From assembly GCA_963573305.1 (NCBI GenBank), contig OY754329.1, positions 14,103,200-14,167,199 on the forward strand: a DNA stretch of 64,000 nucleotides. The letters run 5' to 3'. Position 1 is the first letter of the stretch, and every line of letters begins with the position of its first letter. The position numbers and the translations under genes are program-made. Below the pieces are notes generated by a model that searched no databases, was not told where the DNA came from, and saw nothing but the letters and a program-made list of their open reading frames with translations. The DNA is from Pyrrhosoma nymphula (Eukaryota > Arthropoda > Insecta > Odonata > Coenagrionidae). Positions 1-11,384 of this stretch are shown here, in pieces.

Positions 1-710
1 GACAAATCATTTAGTTACACCAATCCTCTGTTTCACTGCGATGCCTAAGTAGTTTTGTGACATCAAATTAGTTACTGTGGCAAAGATAAATGAAAGCATG
101 GATTCATAAATATAATTTCACTCGGGTACTCAGTAATTCAGTCGGGAAATGCGATGCGAAAGTGATAGAGCGCTGTTACCTTTCAACAGTTAGTCCCACC
201 TAGAAATTGCGTCTAGTACTTGGAATCACTACGAGGCAGGTTTAATATCGGAAATATATCACGCGTTGCCATGAGTGGCTAGGTTTGTAAAGAGATGTCA
301 CGAAAAGCCTAGCCGTGTTTCGCGGCTATTCAAAGAATAGGGATGTGAATCGCTCTCACAGCATATCTTAACAAATATACTCAACATCCTGAGTTAATTC
401 TTAATTCGAAGCGGGTTACTTTTCCACAAATGTACATGACATATAAATATCTAAATCTAGAAAACAATCTATAGCCTATGCCGAAGACTACTGGCACGGT
501 TTCTGTTCTTGATAGCCTGAGCGAAAAAAACTGCATCTTAAGTCAAAGTGGCAAGAAAAGAAGGATAAAGCACGACAATAATTAATTGTTAGCGCCCCAA
601 AATCCGTCTTATATGCTGTTAAGTGTTGAAATGGAGAATTTGGTGAACAAGAAGTCTAGCACTTTTAATATAAGACACTGGTTCCGGCGTTACTCAGTGG
701 AACTCCTTCA
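1..710. other. Unannotated AT-rich sequence
   Basis: No recognisable coding region, RNA gene or repeat boundary was seen here. The only open frame of note, near 586-789, has no recognisable motif. Confidence 0.4.
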
Positions 711-854
711 TTTTAATAATAAAAAAGCACTTGGTTATTATTCCACACTTTATTTTAAGATTCCACCTGCAGATGGCATGATATGCTGAAACCCGGGTCG
801 GTTCCTTAAAATAAAGTGAGGAATAACAACCAAGTGATTTTTTATTATTAAAAA
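711..854 (+). repeat. Foldback repeat with stem-GAAAC core (Penelope-tail-like)
   Basis: Arms of about 49 bp at 711-759 and 805-854 are inverted copies with few mismatches. The 45-nt spacer contains a short stem (GGCAT/ATGCT) followed directly by GAAAC. The tail after the core (AATAAAGTGAGGAATAAC) resembles the tails of the other foldbacks near 3.4, 11.3 and 20.8 kb. The layout is tail copy inverted, core, tail. I infer relation to Penelope-like pseudo-LTR ends; a generic MITE is the alternative. Confidence 0.6.
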
Positions 855-859
855 GAAGT

Positions 860-1560
860 CTAGTTCTCCAATCTATAAATATATTTATCAGTAAGAGAAA
901 CTATTACCATATTTTACTGATGATAAAATAAAATAGATTGGGGACATATAACTTGTATTTTATAAATAATATTCAAAGGGTATTCATTTATTTAAATTAA
1001 TTTTGCCAACATATTCTATTAATGGGTTATATTTTAAGCATACTTCAGACAATTTGTAATGTTTTTTTTTCTAAACCAACTTTTCCATGATCCTTAACGT
1101 GAAAGAGCTGAAGCACAAATGGATTTCATTTTACTCAGAGGAAATAATCATCACTGAAAGCAATAATGATATATCCGAAGATTGATCAACTGCAGGTCCC
1201 ACTCGTTACTCTTATTCTCCATTCAGCTACTACTTAGTTTCATCGTTGTTCCCATTCTGAAATCCATCATAATATGCTTTAGGCATTGGATCCTTTGTCT
1301 TCCGCGGCTAATCGCTCCATTTGTCGCTCCTACTAGTTCATTTATTAACAGGCTACTTCACTTTGCGAATGTCCCCAAAAAGTTCTTCTCTCTCGTTACA
1401 TTACGTTTCTCTGCCGCTGTGGTACAAGTACAGTGTAGAAATTTTATTTATTCAGATCTATATTACATCGAATCAAATTTATATCGCAGGAAATGCCACC
1501 AAAATTCGATTTCTGTCGATTACGAGGGTGTATGTATATTGGCATATTTTTAGATTGTAA
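860..1560. other. Unannotated AT-rich sequence
   Basis: AT-rich, with no gene, repeat boundary or RNA gene that I can support. The open frames between 1182 and 1760 overlap on both strands and have no motifs. Confidence 0.4.
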
Positions 1561-1609
1561 GGGAGTAAGAAATTTAGATTGGAAGACCACGCAAAAGATG
1601 GTTGTGAAG

Positions 1610-1735
1610 TGTTGAAGAGGACCTGAAGACAATAGGGATTGGAAGATGGAGAGAGACAGCAAGAAGGACAGCCAAATGGGGGCATATAACTGAGGAAGCC
1701 AACCGGGCTGCAGAGTTGTGGAATAAGATGTAGAT
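1610..1735 (+). pseudogene. C-terminal fragment of a LINE ORF2 (decayed)
   Basis: The plus-strand frame starting near 1620 reads DLKTIGIGRWRETA, then AKWGHITEEANRAAELW, then a stop. This pattern (D-L-x-x-x-G-x-x-x-W-R-x-x-A-x-R-x-x-W-x-x-I-x-x-x-A) is the usual extreme C-terminus of many APE-type LINE polyproteins, after the reverse transcriptase. Only about 40 codons are recognisable and nothing upstream joins it to an RT domain. It is probably a 5'-truncated LINE copy. Weak evidence: short match by eye only. Confidence 0.35.
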
Positions 1736-1783
1736 TGGTATAAAATGCTAGCGGACATTAGGAATTGAACAAGGATCTTACTT

Positions 1784-1826
1784 TATTGTGGAAGTATTTA
1801 GTATGGATACTAAGTTATTCCACAAT
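1784..1826. repeat. Short palindrome with GTGGAA...TTCCAC ends
   Basis: Arms 1784-1803 and 1807-1826 match at 17 of 20 positions around a 3-nt centre. It shares the GTGGAAT-ACT-AGTAT theme with the hairpin at 14,440-14,516. Confidence 0.5.
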
Positions 1827-1829
1827 GTA

Positions 1830-3300
1830 AATCCTGAAACCAAAGAGTGTATCTTACTTCAAATATGAACGCTGAGCTCCCAACGAATATGGCCTTGCTT
1901 TACTCCAGTAATTTTACTATAAGGAAGTGAGAGTGCTGAGTTCTAATTCCGAACTCATAAAATGTACATACAATACAGTTGACAGAGTATTCAGACTTAT
2001 TCTCCTACTTTCAGTCGCTAGAGAGAGAGAAGCTCCGATTGGTAGTAGACCACGCTGAGCCTCTCTTTAGAATGTTGTGTCACTGTTTCGATCTTTCATT
2101 GGCCCTGATGTAAGCAAAAAAACAAACAACTCTCTTCCAATAAAAAAGGGGGCTGAGGAGAGAAACTCCATTCGATGTTTGTTCCACTCCGCTGCATCAT
2201 GGCCGCTCGCAGGAGAAAACACACACATATGTTGGGGCTGTTAAACATGCAGAATGGGGATGCGATAGTGCTGGCATGGTCCAGACATCCATTTGAATTA
2301 CTCTTGTCCCTCCCGAAGTCCATGGAGGGAGAGAGAGTGAGTCGATTAGCATGGAAATGAGTGGACACTGGCGCTTTTTTTGTCGAGCTGAACGGAAGAT
2401 GAGGAGAGGAGGGGGTGCGAGGGGAAATGGGGGGGGGAAAGAGTTGAGCGAAATGCCGCCGATTTATTCGCCAGAAGATGTCGCAAGGGACGGTGGGAGG
2501 TGATGGTGGTGGGTTGTGAGCGCACAGAGTAATAATCACAATGTAATGAGGAAAGAATTAATCGGGTTAGTGTTTCATTTATTTTCCCATCTTACGATTT
2601 ATTCTGCACTCCCAGGGCAATTTTTTACAGACCGATTTTCCAACTTAATTGAATATAATGGCTCCTGAAGCAAAGGTAAGACACATGTTACAAGAGGCTT
2701 ACCGGGAACTATTATCACTACAATTTCCTCGTATCTCAAAGTCTGGTTATCTATTCTCCATTATGGTACATCCAAATCTCCCATCCAGTGGATATATTAA
2801 TTATTTATTCAATAACCATCTTATTTTATTATTACATTCGGGCTCTACCATAGCAATGACATGCAATTTGGCAATCCCGCTTTACGTGACGTTAGGGGTC
2901 CTGCGTCTGTCTGTTGCCGTGTTGTGGTAGCGGGGCGAGAGGATAGCTGCCTAACTCCCACACCTTAAAACAAGATAAATCTGATGTTGTAGGATTTAAG
3001 TCTCTCCCGGCGAATGCTTAGGATGAACGGCTGGAAACCCGAGAACTATTCATCCTAAATCTGATGTTTTTCATTTAGTCCTTTGTATTTGGAACGAAAG
3101 TGTTGATAGTTATCTTTAGAAATACTGACTGACAACTGAAAAAAATACCCTAGCGACGGAAACAGCGTAAATGCAGCGAAGAATTATTATCACAGGGTCC
3201 CGGCCGCTGTCTACGTAGGTAGCTGTCAATTTATAGTGATTTAATGTCATAAGTTTAATAAATTCAACAGATTCAGGCGAGATATCGTGGATGTTCTTCA
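1830..3300. other. Unannotated stretch with a G-rich patch at 2390-2450
   Basis: No gene recognised. Around 2400-2445 the plus strand has runs GGGGG, GGGG and a run of nine G, enough for an intramolecular G-quadruplex. The long minus-strand frame over 2096-2539 is proline-rich low complexity, best explained by this purine bias. Confidence 0.4.
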
Positions 3301-3308
3301 TAATTTAA

Positions 3309-3504
3309 GAGAAACAATTGCTTTTTTCCACAAATTTCTTTAATGCGTACAACGCGTTTCGGCTCACAGAGCCATCATCAGGTACAAGACAAAGTTTTAT
3401 GATGTACTCTCTTACAACTTTGTCTTGTACCTGATGATGGCTCTGTGAGCCGAAACGCGTTGTACACATTAAAGCAATTTGTGGAAAAGCGCAATTGTTT
3501 CTCT
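3309..3504. repeat. Large foldback with hammerhead-like core on both arms
   Basis: Arms of about 88 bp (3309-3395 and 3415-3504) are near-perfect inverted copies around a ~20-nt spacer. Each arm carries CTGATGA, then a GGCTC/GAGCC stem closed by TGT, then GAAAC, read on the plus strand at about 3430-3455. This is the order of a hammerhead ribozyme core (CUGAUGA, helix II, GAAA). One extra U sits between CUGAUGA and the stem, so activity is doubtful. The tail reads CAATTTGTGGAAAAG. Penelope-like elements are known to carry hammerhead motifs in their terminal repeats; assignment here is inference. Confidence 0.65.
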
Positions 3505-3509
3505 TCCAT

Positions 3510-6500
3510 CATAAGTTTAACCTGCATGTAAATCCCAAATTTGAAATAGTATTTGGGGGTGCTTATAGAAACAATGTCAACGGTGCGATATAACTAACGG
3601 AAGTGTATTGTGTATTAGCTTCACCTTACACCTGACATATTTATCTTAAATAATCAAGAAAATTGGTTCAAAAAAAATATTCTTATGACGGAGATATAAA
3701 AACTGATAACACTCACATTTGACCTCTCCGGTGAACTTTTAGTATCGCGATGCCTATAAGAGCAAGTAAAGTAGGTGCGCATTTCTTATTACCCCGGGAA
3801 ACATTGTGCTCAAGACTGAATACAGTATACTCATAGTAAGAGAATTTACCAGGAAAGATATCGCAGGAATGAGACCGCTGTCAATAGGCGAAAAACCAGC
3901 CCTTGAAACATATTTCCAAAGTAACCTATGTTTTCTATCTGCAAGTGACAAGTAGTTTACCAAGATATCAACTAACAAAAGAAATTTCAACCTGAAATTC
4001 AATACCATAATTACAACTAAGAAGATAAATTGCTATGCCTTGGCATCTCTGTGCTATTAATAATAAAACGTTTGAGGATAAAAGATTTTTTTATTGATGC
4101 AATCAATGTACAAAAGGTTACGTAGGCTCTGATACGAAGAAATTATCCCATTAACAACATGCAATTCTTTTTTATAACCATAGCAAATTTAATACTCATG
4201 GGCAACGACTGTTCTCTCTCGCTCAGTTGCACTCACTATGATGGTGTCCTCGAATGTGTCCTATCACTGTACTGTTTTGAAGACAATGGTCTCCCAATTG
4301 CACTAATATAAGTAAATCCTATTAGGCCAAAGCTGGACTGAGAATTTACGTTTAATGTCACATAGTCCTTCACTTAAAAGTCACAGAATACTCTCGCAGA
4401 TACTTAATGCAGCAATTATTTTAAGTTAACGCCACAAGCTTTTTCTTTACTTTTTTCAATTGCTTTGTACATACTGGCACTTATTTTTTCATTAATAAAC
4501 TTTGCATAGTATTAAGTGATTACTAAATGTGAAAGTAATACAAGTGAAATATCAAGAATGCAGAATAGTATACAATCAGTACCATCATTATATTTCCAGG
4601 TTTTCAAATGATCTGACAATTGTTTTTGAACCCATGCCGAGTTCAGTGAATTCTGAGAATAAGTCGGAATACTTCCAGTCCTACAGTAAATCCTCGTGTC
4701 TGGATTCAATCTCATCCCGTATTCCTTTAGGATTCTTTCTTTCTGAGGGGTTCACTATGTTTAAATACACAGGGGGAAGATGAAGAATGGTAGGGGCTGC
4801 ACAGATGGGAAAGGTTGGGTCGAGCCAATGCTTAGCTTTTTTCACACCGTTCGCATCCGTGTACGTTTCGCTACGATAAATATCTTTCCCAGAGAAATGT
4901 TTAATGCACACCAACGAATTCTGAATAAAAATTCCAGTTCCTTCTCGGAATGTTCTTCAGCCACAAATTTCTACGACACTCCTCTTAAGGAAAATAGTGC
5001 ACGGTGACGTATTCCTTTCCTTATGCGAAGTGTAGTTGCTTTTGCAACACGTCACATAACATCTTGAAATAAAGAATAATACACTGTCATTATTTTCATG
5101 TTTCATCATGCCTACCTTGCTAATTAAATATGCACAATGAAATAATTTGCTAAGCAGGGCCCCGGTTTAATACCTAATCAAGGTAAACACGAACAAGTTT
5201 TATTCCTCACAACGCTAACTATGTACCTATTGTTTGAGAATTCGAAGTAATCCCGGAATTAAACGCCTTATACGAGATAGCTCACTCATATAACAAAACT
5301 AATAACTATAAAACTAATGATAAGAACAATTGTCTTTAGATAATAGGCAAATTTAATAAAATTACGTTCGAAAAAGCAAGCGACAACGGCCAAATGACCG
5401 TTCTATCAATACATGCAAATTAGGAAAACATGGATGGAATTGATAGTCATTACAATTCACTGAATAAAATAAACCTTATTGAAGACATTATTCGACTAAT
5501 TACTATTCCCTGGGCCCAGCATTGAAGTTTACATCACATTGACCACGAGTACATGGTCGAATTTCAATTTTGCAGATAGACAAATATAACGCATTTTTCA
5601 ATTTCTACAAATAAAAATAATACCAAATTATTCTCCATACCTTTAGCCACCTCTGAGTATCATTGTTTTGACGGCAAATTCAGCTATTGAAAAATCAGTC
5701 ACCACGGTCACCACGGTCAATTTGGTCACCACGATTGACCACGATCAACACCACACGTAAATAAACCATGCATTCACGACGCGACGTAGCGATTGGCAGT
5801 GGTAAGACCCCCATGCGGTGTTGCCACATTTGCATGACATGGCCTGTATGAAGTCGGCCATGGCTCTACTTATACTATATCACTTTAGAGCCATTTATAC
5901 CCTACCACTTTCTGCTTAGTGACAACGAAAAATAAATTTGAACGCTTACAATAATTTTCATCCAACATTACTCCTTTCTTTATTTTTATCTCTAGATGAA
6001 GATGAAAGTAAAACAGGTAGAAAAGTCGAAAAAAAACTTTACTCTTGACAGTTTTTTGACTCACCTTCTTGAATTAATACAATATGTCAGGTCTAAACAA
6101 TGAAATACATTGGACGACTGAACTGAGTTTCATTTCAACTTCACATTTTTTACAAACCGGATGGAATTTAGATAATTTCTCTGCCACATAATTCGCTTAG
6201 TTACTCTTTGCAATAAAACACATTTGTTGGCTTCTGCGTACTGAAGCGAGCAGTAATTAATGAGTAAGTTTCAACAATATGTGCATACCCATTGGTGAAG
6301 TATCTCGCAAGTGAAGCGAAAGAATTTTTTCAAGAGAACTAAAACAGAAAGTATGACTGTCAAATTAATTTCTGAGCCATGAAAACAACTGGAAATGGCA
6401 GCAATAAATGTTTTTAGTTGGCCGTAAATTATTTTCACCACAAATTCAGCAGTTATACATACAATGATGATGTAAAATGACGTAATTGAAAAAAAATATC

Positions 6501-6690
6501 ATCGGAAAAGACGGTTAAGTTCCTTTAGAATTTCACCATATACTAAACAGCACTTTATTCGCAAGATCTTTGCAAGCTACATGTGACTCTCTTTCATCGC
6601 TGTACATTACAATATGTGCACATAATACGACTCGAGCAATTAATCCAAAACAACTCGAAGCTGTGAAGCTGAAATGCACAAAAATCCAGT
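3510..6690. other. Unannotated AT-rich sequence
   Basis: No coding region, repeat boundary or RNA gene could be supported. Near 5700-5750 a few imperfect repeats of CACCACGGTCA occur. Open frames at 4512-5007 lie on both strands and lack motifs. Confidence 0.4.
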
Positions 6691-6694
6691 AGAC

Positions 6695-6990
6695 ATAGAG
6701 AGATAGATAGATAAACGTCTTTATTGGGGCGAGATTGAGACTTTTAAAGTCCCTTCTTTCATCTAACCCCTCGTCAGTACATGAATACAGTCAATATGAC
6801 AAACACTGAAATATATAAATCAGAGAAATAATACTAAAAACAACAGAGATAGAGTATTAACGCGAAATAATGAAGTATCAGAAATAAGTGTAGAAAGTTG
6901 TGTACAATTGTGGGGAAAACATGAGGATTTTGGCTGGCGTCCGTCACGGAAAATACCCACTGCAGGAAAACATCCACACATGAAGGGGGC
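6695..6990 (-). mobile_element. 3' end of a LINE (minus strand), partial
   Basis: Read on the minus strand, the end runs through GACTTTAAAAGTCTCAATC, CGCCCCAATAAAGACG and then a TTTATCTATCTATCTCTC tract. An AATAAA signal just before a short tandem repeat tail, in an intergenic copy, is the usual look of a LINE 3' terminus. The sequence upstream (to about 6990) has no recognisable open ORF2, so its limit is a guess. A polyadenylated host 3' UTR is the alternative. Confidence 0.4.
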
Positions 6991-7324
6991 GTGAAAAACC
7001 TGAGAAAACCTACTTAGAGAAGCTAATGTGAGTCATGAGAATGAATAATATAAATACACCATAAATACCAACATTGAAATTTGTATGTGCATTTCTTGGA
7101 ACGGAGAGTATTTTATGTGTATGCGGCGTATGTGTATTACGGTTTGTGTTTTACTAGTCACCCTGCTGTGCCTTGAGAAGTGTCTTATGTAATTCCTTTT
7201 TCAAATGAGACAGTGATGGTGCATTTCGTAAAGTAATGTCAAGATTATTCCACTCAGTAGAGAAGGCTGAAATGTTAGGCGGGTCAAGGAGAAACTCCGA
7301 ATCCGAATAAACGTTTTCAAATAT

Positions 7325-8172
7325 TGATTGTTTCTTTTTTCGGGATTCATTCCGCGATGTTTAAAATTGCAAAAACAATATTTCGCTGGTCCTCCTGCCA
7401 GCTTCTTAAGCACTTATTAAGGGCATTTGAGAAAAATTATTTCCGCCGTGACTACATCTTGAAAACTGCACGCAAAGAAGAAAGAAATTCTCTCGTGGTC
7501 CGAAACAAAAATCCCACTGATCCGACAGAAAACAGAGAGAAGCCAAAGGCATATGCCACTCTCCCTTATGTGTCTGGAACAACGGAGAAAATATCCAGAA
7601 TTCTATCGAAGTACAACGTAATTAGCAGATTCACATGCGCGACGAAGACAGGGAACGTACTTCTGAAAGCCAAAGACCCGCTTCCCCGGAACCTCTACGG
7701 TGGAATATGTGAAGTTTTGTGCCGCTGTGGACATCCATATGTAGGCCAGACATGCAGAGCCCTAAATATACGCATCGAAGGGCATAAACGGGCAATGAAA
7801 AATAATAATTACCGCATTTCTGCAATAGCCGAACATCATCTCAGCGGCCACACTCATAATTTCAACTTTGAGGAGACAAAATTAATATCGAAGGAGGTAC
7901 GCTATTACCCAAGATTAATGAGGGAGGCTTAAGAAATTGCTAAGAGACCAGAGAACGTCAACCGAGAAGACGGTTAGACGTTGAGTAGAAATCTTATAAG
8001 AATTTTTCAAATTGAAAAATTCCGGCAACAATGGGAGTCCTCACTCATGTATATAAAGACGAGCGAGACTAAGGAATCAGTTCAGTTAACCTGATGAAGC
8101 TGGCAGGAGGACCAGCGAAATATTGTTTTTTGCAATTTTAAACATCGCGGAATGAATCCCGAAAAAAGAAAC
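7325..8172 (+). mobile_element. Penelope-like element fragment with inverted terminal copies
   Basis: A GIY-YIG endonuclease coding stretch (7411-7932) lies between a ~76-bp sequence at 7330-7405 and its inverted, nearly identical copy at 8096-8172 (one indel). The right copy starts CTGATGA, followed by a GCTGG/CCAGC stem and GAAA, again hammerhead-like with one extra base. Penelope-like elements typically encode RT plus a C-terminal GIY-YIG nuclease and are flanked by pseudo-LTRs that may be inverted and truncated. The RT is absent, so this is a 5'-truncated copy. Confidence 0.75.
7411..7932 (+). pseudogene. Penelope-like polyprotein C-terminus, GIY-YIG endonuclease
   Basis: The open frame begins at 7324 inside the left terminal repeat, so its first ~29 residues are not protein-derived. 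The true coding part starts near residue 30. The GIY-YIG domain (residue numbers from 7324) shows GGIC at 126-129 for GIY, PYVGQT with YVG at 139-141, then RALNIRIEGHKRAM holding the usual catalytic Arg region, and SAIAEHHLSGH. The tail YYPRLMREA is followed by an in-frame TAA at 7930, and the same frame continues with EIAKRPENVNREDG before a TAG. In this family the tail usually runs on (REA-x-EI-x-K...NREDGY), so two stops have truncated the nuclease tail. Nicking of target DNA is the family role; this copy is probably dead because the RT is missing. Confidence 0.75.
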
Positions 8173-8179
8173 TGTCAAC

Positions 8180-9130
8180 AATACATCCGCGGAAGCCTAC
8201 GGGCTAAGTTTTCAATTATTGTTTCACGTAGGGTGCCCTTCATCTAATTAATAAGAGGAGCAAAACAATACACATTTTTTAATCGCCATTGTCATATTAT
8301 CTTTCCCGTGCGGTCACTATTACTGGAGTGAGAAATCTGTCCTCCCACTATTTGCCCTATTCTCCCTTTCCATGAATTAAATCCACTCCTCCCTCAAGTA
8401 TACTAGATATAAAATCCCAAGAAGATGTCCAGCGACGAGAGAGGAAACTTCAGATTTCAGGTGACACCTCAACCGGCCACCGGAGAAATTAAATTATACA
8501 AGCGGGGTCGTTCTCCTCTACACATTCCTTATTTATTTCACCACTCTCCAAATATTTATACTTATTCGCATTCTGTTTTTCTGCTTCCTTGCCTCGCTTC
8601 CTTTCGTTGAAAGCAGATTTATCTCTTCTGGCGACAGATGGCGGTGTAGACGACTTTACACCCCATTCCCCTGACGCAGTAGCCATCTACTCCACGGTCA
8701 CGGTCTGTAGAGAGCACCGAGGCACGAAACTCCCTGAAGTTCCTGCTGTCCGGGGGCGAGGGTTCTTTCGGCGAATGTGAGTGAAGTACGCTTGGAAAAA
8801 GGAGAGCCGGAAGAGAAGACAAGGGGAAGATGGGAAGAACATGCCATGGATGGCGGGAGACAGTTTACAAGGCAACTTCGGGGAGCGTTGGGAGGAGAGA
8901 AATATATAAAAATAAAACTGGATGAAAAATCAACAAATGACAAGTGGGACGGAATGTCTCTTACTTTCTCTTGAAACTGAGACCTGTCATGGAAGACTCA
9001 CAAGGAGAGACAACGCAACTTGATCTGCCTAAAGAAATGAGGAATATGTGTATCAAGCATGATGTTCAGTACATTACAACCCTGCTCGGGGTTTCACCGG
9101 CATAGCAGGCATCCCATAGGTTCAGGGCCA
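8180..9130. other. Unannotated; purine-rich patch at 8780-8890
   Basis: No recognised gene. Between about 8780 and 8890 the plus strand is strongly GA-rich, which opens spurious serine/proline/phenylalanine-rich frames on the minus strand. Confidence 0.35.
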
Positions 9131-9377
9131 AAAACTATAGACTTTATAGACCCAAGTGCGTGAAAATATAGACCAAAACAGACTCATAATATTCACGAAA
9201 ATCAAGGCAAATTGGACAAATCTGCATTATTAGGCAAAATTATGCATTTTACTCCTAAAAGCAGTCTGGTTTGTGTTATATAGGTTAGGGCACCGGCGAA
9301 AATTGTGAGAAACAAGATAGTTGGAAATATGAACAATTTTAGTCGTAAAGTTGAATAAAATACAAGAATACAAATTT

Positions 9378-9720
9378 CTACTCATCTATCCGGCTTTTTT
9401 TGGCTGCAGATTCCAGCTGGTGGATGACTTTGCTTTTTCTTTTATCGATTGACTTCCGTAAAGCATCGGCTTTTTTGTTTTCCTCTTCCGCTTCTTCCAA
9501 ACGTTTATCGGCGGCCTCCAGAATGACTTGCGATGCCGCGATTTCAATTAAATTTTGGGCCTTTAATGATTTTGATAAGCGTTTATTCGCATCACTGCGA
9601 ATAGTATCAGCAGTGGTTTTCTTGCTCTGGACTACATCCACCAACTCGTGAACTTGCTCTTCCTCCTCAACAATCTTCCTATTTGCTCCCTCTAACTTCC
9701 GCTTCGTGCTTCCTCTCTAG
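9378..9720 (-). CDS. Unidentified coiled-coil protein fragment (C-terminal)
   Basis: The minus-strand frame ends at 9378. An ATG at 9642-9644 opens 88 residues, but the same frame reads upstream to about 9718 with KRKLEGANRKIVEEEEQVHEL before a stop, so the ATG is probably internal. The sequence is rich in Glu, Lys, Ala and Leu, with heptad-like spacing over AADKRLEEAEEENKKADAL, and ends in a basic stretch (AAKKSRIDE). It looks like real coding sequence rather than a shadow frame, but I do not recognise the family. It could be the last exon of a host gene or an unclassified transposon protein. The flanks at 9130-9230 and 9775-9810 both contain ATAGACT motifs, which may hint at a mobile unit. 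Confidence 0.4.
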
Positions 9721-9774
9721 CTTCCATTTCCATCACCTTCTTCCCACCTCTCTCATCACCAGAAATGTGGTTTA

Positions 9775-10290
9775 CCACCTACAAATATAGACTCTGCAAA
9801 TATGAATTTTATATTGGCAAATCCCCGACTTCCTCCAACATAAGCATCATAAATCACCTCTCAAATCGTAAGAACGTTTCAAAATCTGCTTCTCTTCCCG
9901 TATCTAGCGGTGCGCGCCTTGCTCCACAAAAGATTTTTCAACCATTGCTTCAATGTTTCAATTATTGCTTCCCCTCCTCTAACTGTCTCCCCACTCGAAC
10001 TGAAACCGGTGGCATTACCTTACATTTGGTAATACAGGATTTTCCATCTTCCGGGCATCGATGTATTTTGCTAAAGTCCCTTTCCATTTTTCTCATTCAG
10101 TCTCCTTGCTTCCTGCCCCTTCTTTCCTTTCCTTTCCCTTAACCCATCCCTTCATTCATTGTTATCTCTTGTTCGGAAGAAGATGGTTAAGCTGCCGAAA
10201 AAAAAGAAAATTACGCTTGAGTTTCTTTCTCTTTGTATCCCTCCGTTCTTGCTTGTTAAGCCTGTGGCTTCTTTATTAATATGCATTGTA
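9775..10290. other. Unannotated, pyrimidine-rich
   Basis: Overlapping frames here are serine/proline/leucine-rich and driven by CT-rich sequence. No motif seen. Confidence 0.3.
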
Positions 10291-10299
10291 GACCACGTG

Positions 10300-10625
10300 T
10301 GATTTTTCATCAGTGTGATATAATCGACCGATATATTTTTCATCGATCTGATATAATCGATCGATATTTTTCGTCGATCTGATACAATATATCGATATTT
10401 TTCTTTGATCTGATATAATCGAACGATATTTTTCATCGATCTCATAAAAATATCAATATCATTCATTTATCTGATACAATCGATCGATATGATATAATAC
10501 ATCGATATTTTTCATAGATATTATATAATTGATCGATATTTTTCATAGATATTATATAATCGATCGATATTTTTCATCGATATGGTATAATTGATCTATG
10601 TTTTTCACCGATATGGTCTATATAT
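10300..10625. repeat. AT-rich minisatellite, ~31-bp unit
   Basis: About ten degenerate copies of a unit containing GATCGATATTTTTCATCGAT and ATCTGATATAAT (or AGATATTATATAAT). Spacing between successive GATATTTTTC motifs is about 31-33 bp. ClaI-like ATCGAT occurs in most units. Confidence 0.8.
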
Positions 10626-10639
10626 AAAGACATAATTTA

Positions 10640-11245
10640 TAGTGAATTTAGAGTGAATCAGATGCAAAGAAAATTCGCTTTTGAAGAAAAACAAAACATT
10701 CCTTGCAAATAAAATGATTATTCATGCATGATGTAGTATAAATATAAACGCCCTCATTCTTGGCATTCTTACAATTCCAATGAATACATCTTCAATGCAA
10801 AATCGCTCCATCTGAACTCGACTCGGGCTGGAATGTCAAGCAAGTGAATTTTTTTTTGCGACGAAAGAGGCAAACGCGTTGGCAGTGAAGAGCGCGAGGG
10901 TGCTCTGCCGTCTTCCGCGGCGTGCGTAGGCTGACGTTGAGGAATGTGGGAGAAATATGCGTTCATGAATCTCCTTCCTGATGTATCCACGTCATTCTAA
11001 GGTTTCTCCTCCTTGCGCCACGACGCCGACGCGGGTTCAATGTCGGCGGAGGATGGTGGGTTAATTTATATAAAAGCCGGTTATAATTAATATAGAGAAT
11101 ATTTACTTCTCAGATACCTTCCAACGCAGGAAAGGGTCTATGAAGTGTCACGTACTAAACATATCTCGTGTACATATTCATCAATAAAAAAATATAATAA
11201 GTATAAAACTGATGATCTCAGGCCTGACCTCGTGGAAATTATGGA
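10640..11245. other. Unannotated sequence
   Basis: No gene or repeat supported; a minus-strand frame at 10,769-10,990 has no motif. Confidence 0.3.
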
Positions 11246-11249
11246 TATC

Positions 11250-11384
11250 CATGATGAGAAAACCACCTTTGTAAATTCCACAAACTTTCTTACGCTGGCA
11301 CGACGCACGTTTCACCACACTGTGGCATACTCATGCCAGCGTAAGAAAGTTTGTGGAATTTACAAAGGTGGTTTTCTCATCATG
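11250..11384. repeat. Perfect 51-bp inverted repeat with stem-GAAAC core in spacer
   Basis: Arms 11,250-11,300 and 11,334-11,384 are exact reverse complements over 51 bp, separated by 33 nt. On the minus strand the spacer reads a CCAC/GTGG stem followed by TGAAACGTGCGTCG, and the adjoining arm holds GTTTGTGGAATTTACAAAGG. This is the same architecture as the foldbacks at 711 and 3309. The perfect arms imply recent origin or ongoing conversion. Confidence 0.8.

Noticed and set aside
2096..2539. 147-codon minus-strand frame, proline-rich
   Set aside because: Lies over a G-rich plus-strand tract, low complexity, no domain.
5690..5760. CACCACGGTCA repeats as a CRISPR-like or satellite array
   Set aside because: Only a few irregular short repeats with no regular spacer; the genome is eukaryotic.
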